Made by a program: the position numbers and the translations under genes. Below, in pieces: positions 13,783-20,783 of a stretch of 51,522 nt of DNA (position 1 is the stretch's first letter; each line of letters opens with the position of its first letter). The notes under the pieces were generated by a model, which was not told the DNA's origin, ran no database searches, and saw nothing but the letters and a program-made list of their open reading frames with translations. Origin of the DNA: a virus; IMG/VR virus record IMGVR_UViG_3300039149_000010, positions 1 through 51,522 of that record; one strand, given 5' to 3'.

Positions 13783-14370
13783 TCTGAAAAAACAAGAATG
13801 ATTGATGAGTTGAAAGAAGTTCGCCAGCAAGCACAACAAGCGTCAAAACTGTGGAAACTTAGTGCGCCAGAAGTTTCACTCGTCATGACTCATGGGGCGG
13901 ACTTACGCAGGGCGAACTTGCGCTGGGCGGACTTGCGCTGGGCGGACTTGCGCGGGGCGGACTTGCGCTGGGCGGACTTGCGCTGGGCGGACTTATGCGG
14001 GGCGGACTTGCGCTGGGCGGACTTGCGCGGGGCGGACTTGCGCGGGGCGAACTTGGAAGGGGCGAACTTGGAAGGGGCGAACTTGTACAGGGCGAACTTG
14101 GAAGGGGTAAGATGGGATAGTCATTTCCATGTGAGGACAATATCGCCTATCGGAAGCGCTAGCTCAACGCTATTGGTCATGTGGGATAAAGGCGCGGTAA
14201 CTATTCGTAGAGGCTGTTTTTCTGGCGACCTGGACGCATTTAAAGCAGTCGTTGCAAAAAAACCAGATGGCGACAGCGACCGCTTAGAATACGAGGCGGT
14301 CATCGTCTATTTGGAATCGGTTTTCGCACAATGGCAATCCGAGATGGATGCATTAAAAGTACAATACTAA
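13777..14370 (+). CDS. Pentapeptide-repeat protein
   Basis: 197 residues. Residues 40-109 are 14 consecutive pentapeptides of type (G/W/R)A(D/N)L(R/E), which fold as a right-handed quadrilateral beta-helix. The coding DNA is a 15-base tandem repeat from 13894 to 14103. A helical N-terminus precedes it and a globular C-terminal domain of about 88 residues follows. Pentapeptide proteins of the Qnr/MfpA type mimic DNA and protect or inhibit gyrase, but many have other or unknown roles. The gene is the last of the rightward operon and sits in a duplicated cassette. Confidence 0.85.
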   Translation: MMSEKTRMIDELKEVRQQAQQASKLWKLSAPEVSLVMTHGADLRRANLRWADLRWADLRGADLRWADLRWADLCGADLRWADLRGADLRGANLEGANLEGANLYRANLEGVRWDSHFHVRTISPIGSASSTLLVMWDKGAVTIRRGCFSGDLDAFKAVVAKKPDGDSDRLEYEAVIVYLESVFAQWQSEMDALKVQY

Positions 14371-14429
14371 GCAGCAAACGCATTGCATCACGCGCAGACC
14401 CTCGCTGAGTATGGGCAGCGGGGGTCACT
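14369..14429 (+). repeat. Cassette-end repeat R1, copy 2
   Basis: Second copy of R1 directly after the pentapeptide gene. One base of the inverted repeat differs from copy 1. Confidence 0.85.
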
Positions 14430-14442
14430 TCGTTTGACACTA

Positions 14443-14465
14443 CCCCATTAATTAGGGGCTTTTTT
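14443..14465 (+). terminator. Terminator of rightward operon
   Basis: CCCC-ATTAATTA-GGGG followed by C and T6 on the plus strand, between the converging rightward and leftward operons. The stem is short, and the R1 hairpin just upstream may assist. It overlaps the stop codon of the leftward lipoprotein gene. Confidence 0.6.
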
Positions 14466-14802
14466 ATTGGCAACCCTCCGGCAAGTCGACCCGCTTAATT
14501 ATCCCTTCCAGGCGTTCCCCGTCTTTCATCGCTGTCACCCGCCGATAGTCCTCTTTCGGTTGTGCTTCGTACAAAAAGATTACTTCTGTACCGGCGACCA
14601 GCCGTTCTTGGTGGAAGTGAACCGCGCCTGTTGATGGTTCGACAATCGTAATCAGCGCATCCTGTTGGAGAATAGCAAAGCTCGTCCAGATACAAATGAC
14701 TTCCCGCGTGGGTGTGGGGTCGGGTGTGGGGGTAACGGTCGGGTCAATAACCCCCACATAGCAACCGGATAGGAGTAAGACCAGGAAAACGATGTACTTC
14801 AT
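14464..14802 (-). CDS. Small lipoprotein of the lysis cassette
   Basis: 112 residues from ATG 14802, overlapping the glycosidase-holin stop as ATGA. MKYIVFLVLLLSGCYVG is a signal peptide with lipobox LLSGC. A Pro/Thr linker (DPTVTPTPDPTPTRE) and a small domain with strands resembling an SH3 fold follow. It is exported and lipidated, so it acts at the envelope. At the end of a lysis-like cassette it could be an outer-membrane spanin component or an exclusion lipoprotein. Confidence 0.7.
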   Translation of the reverse strand: MKYIVFLVLLLSGCYVGVIDPTVTPTPDPTPTREVICIWTSFAILQQDALITIVEPSTGAVHFHQERLVAGTEVIFLYEAQPKEDYRRVTAMKDGERLEGIIKRVDLPEGCQ

Positions 14803-15182
14803 TTGCTGCGTTGATATCCAAACACTGGAATATTGCGCTTGGCGGTGAATGAATGAACGGCTTTTTGCCCGACAACCATCGTCAGCAATCCGATTACAAC
14901 CGGGATGGCAGTAGTGAGCCAATCGGCAAACGTCGCCAGTTGCAATTCATAGCCAAAGTACCGGGAAGCAATGGTTGCCAGCGTAACCCCACCAGCAACG
15001 AACAGCGAAACGTTGTCGCCTTTGAACCATTCGTTTTCTTCCAGCCCAGCTTTTTGCAGCAGGAACTTGACCAGATTCACCAGCGGCGTTGTAACCGGCG
15101 CTGCCAGACCACCGGCTAAAGCGGCGGTAAGTGCAGCCATAAAAATATCGACCATTTCAGGGAATGTGATAATGCCTTCCAT
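14799..15182 (-). CDS. Internal-start product: stand-alone holin-like protein (127 aa)
   Basis: Codon 404 of the glycosidase-holin gene is an ATG preceded by AAGGAG five bases upstream, a better ribosome site than that of the full-length gene. The product would contain only the three hydrophobic holin-like segments. This would give separate enzyme-holin and holin polypeptides from one gene. Inferred from sequence only. Confidence 0.55.
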   Translation of the reverse strand: MEGIITFPEMVDIFMAALTAALAGGLAAPVTTPLVNLVKFLLQKAGLEENEWFKGDNVSLFVAGGVTLATIASRYFGYELQLATFADWLTTAIPVVIGLLTMVVGQKAVHSFTAKRNIPVFGYQRSK

Positions 15183-16391
15183 TGTAGCTCCTTGTGCCGT
15201 CAAACGCGGCATAATTAACGAGTAGAGGATTGCAACCAATACCGCAAATACAAATAAACCAACCCCCCACTTAATGAGACTCGGTAGGGTGTTTTCATCG
15301 TCGGGCGGGTCATCGTCAGGGTCATCGTCGGGCGGCGGTTCAATCATAAGCAGGTGATGCAATTCAACCAGATCACCAAAATTATAACCCAAGTTTTCCC
15401 AATTTTGTTCTTTGTGGGGCAAATGCCCGTCAAACGCCCAACAGAACAAATTGAATCCGATATAGTCCGCTGGGTAATTCCGGTCTGCCCATTCCAATTG
15501 ATAGTAGACCGCCTCGGAATATGACCAGTAAGGCCAGTAGGCGCGCCATACATTTTCCAGGGTACGTGGGCCGCGTATCTCAAAATGCCCGGTTGCCCCG
15601 TAAGCCGCTTGCAATTGCTCATAGATATTTGGCATGGGCTTAGTTAGGTCAGGCATTCTATCCCACCCGAATTCGGTTAGCACAACTTTATGCCGTTTTG
15701 CCCCGATGTCAATAGCACGCTGCTGAAACCATTCTGTTCGCATCAAATGCCAGTAGTGATTAGGCTCAGCAGGGACATCTATTTGTGCGATAATCTCAGG
15801 CCACCATTCCGGTTGCATTTTTGCTGTTGAGCGCAGGTCATCAATTGCCCAATAACCTACACCAAACGGAAGGACAATACCGGTGTATTCGTGCCAACCG
15901 CCGTAGTGAATGCCTCGCTCCGACCAGTCGGCTAGCTTGCGCAGGTAGTCGTCAAAAACCCCGCTGGCGATGGTTTCCGGTTGGACGGTGGCTGGGCCAA
16001 TATTGCCCAGAACGGCGTGATATCCCGCCTCTTCTAGCAGCAATCCTACCCGGACTAACCAGTTGCACAATTTCGGACAATCCTTCGGTGCTGTACCCGG
16101 TTCATTTAGTACCTGTAACCAGATATGCTTGGGGATAGTTCCATCGTGCGTAATTTCCTTGACGTAGCGTTCTGGTGTGTACCGGTCGTATACATCCGCT
16201 TCGCGTTCAAAATATTTCCGGTGGATAACGATGGTTTCGCCCTCGGTTGCTGTGGAGGCATCCAACGCCAATTGCACATTATCCATGATGACAGTCGTCG
16301 TCGGGCGGTGGTTCTGCATAAAATCCAGGTAAGCTAATCGTTGCTGATGATCTAGAAATTGACCGAGGACATCAAATGCCATTCGTTTCAT
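14799..16391 (-). CDS. Glycoside hydrolase fused to holin-like membrane domain
   Basis: 530 residues from ATG 16391 (ATGA overlap with the upstream gene). Residues about 30-345 look like a TIM-barrel glycosidase of clan A: WLQVLNEPG carries the presumed acid/base E97, and VVLTEFGWD the presumed nucleophile E240. An acidic Pro/Asp linker (352-367) leads to a membrane segment 372-395. Residues 407-515 are holin-like (hydrophobic MVDIFMAALTAALAGGLAAP, VSLFVAGGVTLATIASRYFG, and WLTTAIPVVIGLLTMVVGQ). No other endolysin is seen, so this may be the wall- or glycan-degrading lysis enzyme. Depolymerase activity is an alternative. An internal start exists at 15182. Confidence 0.75.
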   Translation of the reverse strand: MKRMAFDVLGQFLDHQQRLAYLDFMQNHRPTTTVIMDNVQLALDASTATEGETIVIHRKYFEREADVYDRYTPERYVKEITHDGTIPKHIWLQVLNEPGTAPKDCPKLCNWLVRVGLLLEEAGYHAVLGNIGPATVQPETIASGVFDDYLRKLADWSERGIHYGGWHEYTGIVLPFGVGYWAIDDLRSTAKMQPEWWPEIIAQIDVPAEPNHYWHLMRTEWFQQRAIDIGAKRHKVVLTEFGWDRMPDLTKPMPNIYEQLQAAYGATGHFEIRGPRTLENVWRAYWPYWSYSEAVYYQLEWADRNYPADYIGFNLFCWAFDGHLPHKEQNWENLGYNFGDLVELHHLLMIEPPPDDDPDDDPPDDENTLPSLIKWGVGLFVFAVLVAILYSLIMPRLTAQGATMEGIITFPEMVDIFMAALTAALAGGLAAPVTTPLVNLVKFLLQKAGLEENEWFKGDNVSLFVAGGVTLATIASRYFGYELQLATFADWLTTAIPVVIGLLTMVVGQKAVHSFTAKRNIPVFGYQRSK

Positions 16392-17143
16392 AGCAAATTC
16401 TCCAATAACCACCACAATGCTGTACCGATACTACCGCCCCCTAATAGCAACGCCCAAAACACCTTGCTCTTGAGTAGACCACCCGCGCCTTTGAATAGGC
16501 CGCCGATGTACTTAATAGCCATCCGTTCCAGTCTTTGCCGTGCTTCAATCCATTCGTTTTGTTTGGCAACGTCGATTTCAATGCGTGTGACACGACCCAT
16601 TAGCGCGGCTTGATTATTGGTAATCATTAGCTCAAGGTTTTTGAAATTGTTCCTTTGTTCCTCCACTAACGATTTTGGCCCGTTACCGTTGCCGCCGAAT
16701 ATATCCCGGCGCAATTCATGATGTTCACTTTCGACTTTGATTGTACGCTCGTTTTGCTTATCCAGGCGTGCCAATGTCTGGGCGTTTTCATTATCCAGAC
16801 GTTCCTGGTCGCGGCGTACACTTTGCACCCAATCGTTCTGATTGCGTTGCTGTTCAGCCAGGGTAGCGATTAAGGTTTCCAGATTGGCGAACCGGTCACT
16901 CATGGTCTGAATGAGATTTTGAACGGTCGCTTGCATCTCGTTGACAGCGGATGTGATAATCTCGTTGGCAGCGGCTTTAACCTCTTGCTCGACTAATGCC
17001 TGCACGGTATAAATAGACGAATAGCTACTTAGCGCTTGATGCAATTCATCTTTTGACACCATGTTTGTAACTACCTTTTCAATTTCCTCGGATACAATTT
17101 GGCGTAATTCATCGGTGTCTAATTTTAAATCATTGTCAGTCAT
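16388..17143 (-). CDS. Coiled-coil protein with C-terminal membrane anchor (XhlA-like)
   Basis: 251 residues. Long heptad-rich helices run over most of the length, with a Gly/Asn break near 150 (FGGNGNGPKS). One hydrophobic segment near the C-terminus (VFWALLLGGGSIGTALWWLL) follows. This is the layout of hemolysin XhlA-type lysis accessories and of some tail-associated membrane proteins. It lies directly before and overlaps the glycosidase-holin gene. Confidence 0.65.
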   Translation of the reverse strand: MTDNDLKLDTDELRQIVSEEIEKVVTNMVSKDELHQALSSYSSIYTVQALVEQEVKAAANEIITSAVNEMQATVQNLIQTMSDRFANLETLIATLAEQQRNQNDWVQSVRRDQERLDNENAQTLARLDKQNERTIKVESEHHELRRDIFGGNGNGPKSLVEEQRNNFKNLELMITNNQAALMGRVTRIEIDVAKQNEWIEARQRLERMAIKYIGGLFKGAGGLLKSKVFWALLLGGGSIGTALWWLLENLL

Positions 17144-17200
17144 TACGCCCTCTTTTGTGATATGATATTCATGTCGGTGTAGCTCCTTTACACTGACCGC

Positions 17201-17229
17201 TACCCCCGGTGTTCACGCACGCGGGGGTA
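17201..17229 (-). other. Stem-loop between tail and lysis genes
   Basis: TACCCCCG...CGGGGGTA, an 8-bp stem with a 13-base loop and no U-tract, in the 93-base gap before the lysis cassette. It may limit read-through or protect mRNA ends. Confidence 0.45.
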
Positions 17230-17236
17230 AGCGTGT

Positions 17237-17722
17237 CTAGCTGCCCTCTAAATTCGGAAATAGTTTATTACGGAATGCGGCGGTAAATCGAATCAGCGCG
17301 TTAAATGCTACCGCCTGTTTTTTCATTAATGCTTGCGCCTCTGCTAAGTTGGTGATCGAGTCAATAGGCGTATCCCCAATATTAGCCTCTGACCAAGCAA
17401 GCATCTCTGCCTCTGTCCAGGTTGCGAAATTGGGGATTGCTGCTGCTTGGGCGGTTGCCCCAGCCTCTACTGCGTCAATGGCATTCTGAGATGCTATCCC
17501 CGCTTCCACCACTGCCAACGCTGCCAACAATTGGGTTTCATTCGGGGCGGCATACGTGTTCGGTATAGCCTGTTCCCAGTTGGCAAGTAACGTTGCCACG
17601 CTGGTTAATTCACCTTTAGGTGGCACAGTATCCAGACGGGCGCTATGCTCAGTTTCCATGTATTGCTGGATAACCATTGACCAGCGCAGAGTTAATCGGT
17701 CTATTTCGTTTTGAGTTGCCAT
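17237..17722 (-). CDS. Hypothetical protein after tail fibre (possible fibre-assembly factor)
   Basis: 161 helical, alanine-rich residues, overlapping the fibre gene (TAATG). Position after a fibre gene is typical for a fibre chaperone or accessory, but no family is recognised. Confidence 0.6.
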   Translation of the reverse strand: MATQNEIDRLTLRWSMVIQQYMETEHSARLDTVPPKGELTSVATLLANWEQAIPNTYAAPNETQLLAALAVVEAGIASQNAIDAVEAGATAQAAAIPNFATWTEAEMLAWSEANIGDTPIDSITNLAEAQALMKKQAVAFNALIRFTAAFRNKLFPNLEGS

Positions 17723-19887
17723 TATGCGAGTTTCCTTAATACAAGGGTCAAGTAGACCTCATTGCTTCCATCACTTACCGCCTCTCCAAGCCCGTCGTCA
17801 GCATTGGCAGTCTCAGTGTAGTGGTCAATACGGTAAGCATCCGTTCCATTAGCTGTGAATTTTGTTCTTAGTGTAACACTGTTAGTGCTAGCATCACCAC
17901 TGGAAGAAAGGCCATTTTGCCCTTCATCAACCGAAGCCGTACCCGTGACATTATACAGGCGGAGGCGTTGTCGCCCAACAATTCGCCCCGGTGCTGATGC
18001 CTCTATTTCGTAATCTCCAGCTACCGGCGTAAATTGGTTGCTGGAAATCGTGACGATACCATCAGGATCGTAAACTTCGGTGTTCAAGTCACGGGGATTC
18101 CACGTTGTGGCGCTTGCCGAGCCGCCTTGTGTTGTTGTGGCTTTTTGGTCTTCTAATATAGCAACAGACGTATACAACCCACCACCGCCCGCCGCTGCCC
18201 ACTCTGGTGCAGTTGCCCCGGCATTGACCGTCAATACCTGACCGGCTGTGCCGATGGCTAACCGAATATTGTTACTACCATCACGGTAAATGGTATCCCC
18301 CGCCGTCGTCACAGGAGATAATGCATCAAAAGCTGCTGTTTGGGTGGTTTGCCCTGTACCGCCATTCGCAATTGCAACTGTATTTCCACCCGTGACAACG
18401 CCCCCAGCGGTATTTTGCAATACACCAGCGCTAGACATCTCTGAAAAAATGTAATCGCCTTTGGTGGCATTGGAAGTGGTCTGCAGGGTTAAATCATCCC
18501 CGCTGCCCGTGCCGCCGATTAGGGTCTGCCCACCAGAACGACCGGCTAAGGCTGCATACTGGGTATGGTCGTCGTCGGTCAACCCGGCTAACGCGCCGTG
18601 ATCGGAAACGGTTGTACCCTCGAAGGTCTGGGTAAAAGCGCTCGTAATTTCTGTGAAGCTGGCAGCACTTTTTAAGATGATGATTTTACCAGCAAGGGTG
18701 GCAATGGCGGTTAATTCGGGCGGCGCAGTAGGTACAAGCGCAGCTTCGGCTTGAGCTAATGTGTAATCGCCATGCCCATATTGGATGTACAAATCGCCGT
18801 CATGGGCAATATACACCCAATGCACACCATACCGATTGGCAGTCAGGGCGGCGGGTGTACCGCTATTGTCGTCGTAATTGGTGTTATCAATTTGTGTCTG
18901 ACTATCGACTTCCGTCCAACCACCAACGCCGTCCCGATAAAAGTAGGAGAATGTGTCCGCTACAGCAGTATCAAACGCTGTCAGGGGGATTCGGGCCAGT
19001 CCAGCGTACAGCACTCCTGCGCTATAGGCGACATTACGTGTGCCGGTTTCGGAAATCGACAAACCAGAAGCACGCTTTACCCGGTCAATTTCCCAAGACC
19101 GTTCAAACACCAACCGCGCAAAATCACTAATCTGTTGACTGGCGGGTACGATATGAATTTCCGTCCCTTCCCTGTATACATTGCCAACGGGAAATTGGGT
19201 GTGAAAATCCATATTGGTAAACGTGGTGGTTGCGGCAATGGCAGGTGTACCGGCATTGTAATCAACATACACCCAATTTAACGCATTGTCGCTTAGGCTA
19301 ACGTTGGTATCCTCTGCAAAATTAAACAGGACATTTGCGCCAACATTGCTATCGGTGGTTTTAATGATGCCCGTGCCAGCGGCTACCGTGACTGAGCCAT
19401 CCCCATTATCCGAAATCGCGCCGCCTGTGCCTAAACCGGCACTTTGGGTAACGTTTGACCAGTCCTGTACATCGTCATAAGTTGGTGTACCGAGAACGCC
19501 CATAGCCACCTGTGAAGCGGTTACGGAGGTGCTACTTAAGACGGCCTTAAACACAATCCAATTCGTGCCATCGTAACGTAAGGATACCAGCGCGTCGTCG
19601 GTCAAGGTAACGTCGGTGTCATCGGGTAACGAAAGATTCCCCGTCCCATGTTTTAGGGTAATCGTGTCGCCCGCATCCGCAATGATATTGACACGCGGGT
19701 AATAGGCAATGCTGTTGACCGAATAGCTAACGGTGGTATCTAGTGTGATGGTATCTAAATCATCCGTTGTCCCGGTTTCCGCAGCGATAATATGGTCTTC
19801 TTGGGTACGTGTAACCGCGCCGCTGGAAAGCGTTAGGGTGGTTGCGTCTTTGAATAATGTTTGACCAATGCGTAGGGTACTGCTCAT
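17722..19887 (-). CDS. Tail fibre / receptor-binding protein
   Basis: 721 residues rich in Thr, Ser, Gly and Asp. It contains the fibre signature DHGALAGLTDDDHTQYAALA and, later, ANGGTGQTT. It ends in a beta-rich domain of about 140 residues that resembles a C1q/TNF-like trimer head (FTPVAGDYEIEASAPG ... NEVYLTLVLRKL). It likely binds the host surface. It is the third of a tail-tip trio and overlaps its upstream neighbour. Confidence 0.8.
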   Translation of the reverse strand: MSSTLRIGQTLFKDATTLTLSSGAVTRTQEDHIIAAETGTTDDLDTITLDTTVSYSVNSIAYYPRVNIIADAGDTITLKHGTGNLSLPDDTDVTLTDDALVSLRYDGTNWIVFKAVLSSTSVTASQVAMGVLGTPTYDDVQDWSNVTQSAGLGTGGAISDNGDGSVTVAAGTGIIKTTDSNVGANVLFNFAEDTNVSLSDNALNWVYVDYNAGTPAIAATTTFTNMDFHTQFPVGNVYREGTEIHIVPASQQISDFARLVFERSWEIDRVKRASGLSISETGTRNVAYSAGVLYAGLARIPLTAFDTAVADTFSYFYRDGVGGWTEVDSQTQIDNTNYDDNSGTPAALTANRYGVHWVYIAHDGDLYIQYGHGDYTLAQAEAALVPTAPPELTAIATLAGKIIILKSAASFTEITSAFTQTFEGTTVSDHGALAGLTDDDHTQYAALAGRSGGQTLIGGTGSGDDLTLQTTSNATKGDYIFSEMSSAGVLQNTAGGVVTGGNTVAIANGGTGQTTQTAAFDALSPVTTAGDTIYRDGSNNIRLAIGTAGQVLTVNAGATAPEWAAAGGGGLYTSVAILEDQKATTTQGGSASATTWNPRDLNTEVYDPDGIVTISSNQFTPVAGDYEIEASAPGRIVGRQRLRLYNVTGTASVDEGQNGLSSSGDASTNSVTLRTKFTANGTDAYRIDHYTETANADDGLGEAVSDGSNEVYLTLVLRKLA

Positions 19888-20783
19888 AAGATTAACATAT
19901 CCCCTTCAACCGTCAATTCCCCCTCAACGGTTAAATCATAAACAATTTCGTGGTGGGTTGAACGGATTAGTATTGCCTTACCGGATGGTATCGGATTCTG
20001 AAACCCATAAATACGCGGCATGTTGATAAAATTGCGCAAGTCCTCCACCACGTTATTAATGGTGATATTGGCGTTGTTGTCGCTCAATTCAATGGATAGC
20101 AACGGGATGTATTCGTTGTGCAAGAGTTGGGCAAAACATTCGTCGTAATCGGTGCTGTCTAAGGCACTCGAAATGGCCTGTGCGGTACTGGCAGCGACAA
20201 AATACGTTTGTTGGAACGTGTCAAAAAAGATACACACCAGACGATGGGTGTCGGCGGCGGGTATGTAGCTGGTTAAATCGACTTTATCGGCGGCGCGAGG
20301 TGTACCGGCATAGGTGAACCAGTCCAGGATTTCATCAACTTTGAAGGGCAGTTCTCGGATGGTCACAAGGGCGCTGTCAACCGTTGCCGAACTTCCAACC
20401 GGGCGCGTTAATCCTCGGACAACATTACGCAAATACAGGAATTGATTGTGTTGTGCCGACGGGTTAAAAGCGCGACTGTCAATATCTGCGTCGTCATAAT
20501 ACGTCGGGTTTACCCGTTCTATTGATAATTCGCCGTCGTAATCGTAAAAGAGTAGGACATCCACCCCGGCTATTTCGGGTATATCACCCCCAGCATAGCG
20601 CATCGGCAGTGGGTTGCCATACGTGACATTACCCTCACTGTCTGTACCCTGTTTAATGCGTACCCAGTACCGGCTTTTTTTGGAGGTGTACACGTTGCCG
20701 CTGCCGTCGCCTAAAACGGCCTCAATGCGTTGTCGGTTGCGAAGTATACGTTGTCGTGCTTGCTGATAAATTAAAGGCGGCAT
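19884..20783 (-). CDS. Tail tip / baseplate-associated protein
   Basis: 299 residues from ATG 20783 (TGATG overlap with the tip gene). No catalytic motif is visible. The C-terminus repeats LTVEGELTVEG, a beta-turn motif common in tail proteins. Assigned by position between tail tip and fibre. Confidence 0.6.
   Translation of the reverse strand: MPPLIYQQARQRILRNRQRIEAVLGDGSGNVYTSKKSRYWVRIKQGTDSEGNVTYGNPLPMRYAGGDIPEIAGVDVLLFYDYDGELSIERVNPTYYDDADIDSRAFNPSAQHNQFLYLRNVVRGLTRPVGSSATVDSALVTIRELPFKVDEILDWFTYAGTPRAADKVDLTSYIPAADTHRLVCIFFDTFQQTYFVAASTAQAISSALDSTDYDECFAQLLHNEYIPLLSIELSDNNANITINNVVEDLRNFINMPRIYGFQNPIPSGKAILIRSTHHEIVYDLTVEGELTVEGDMLIL

Noticed and set aside
13883-14140. Repetitive frames in other phases over the pentapeptide tract
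   Set aside because: These are trivial products of the 15-base tandem repeat, and only the pentapeptide phase has a ribosome site and flanking domains.
13638-14429. R1 repeats as a CRISPR array
   Set aside because: Only two copies separated by a whole gene, with no regular spacers.
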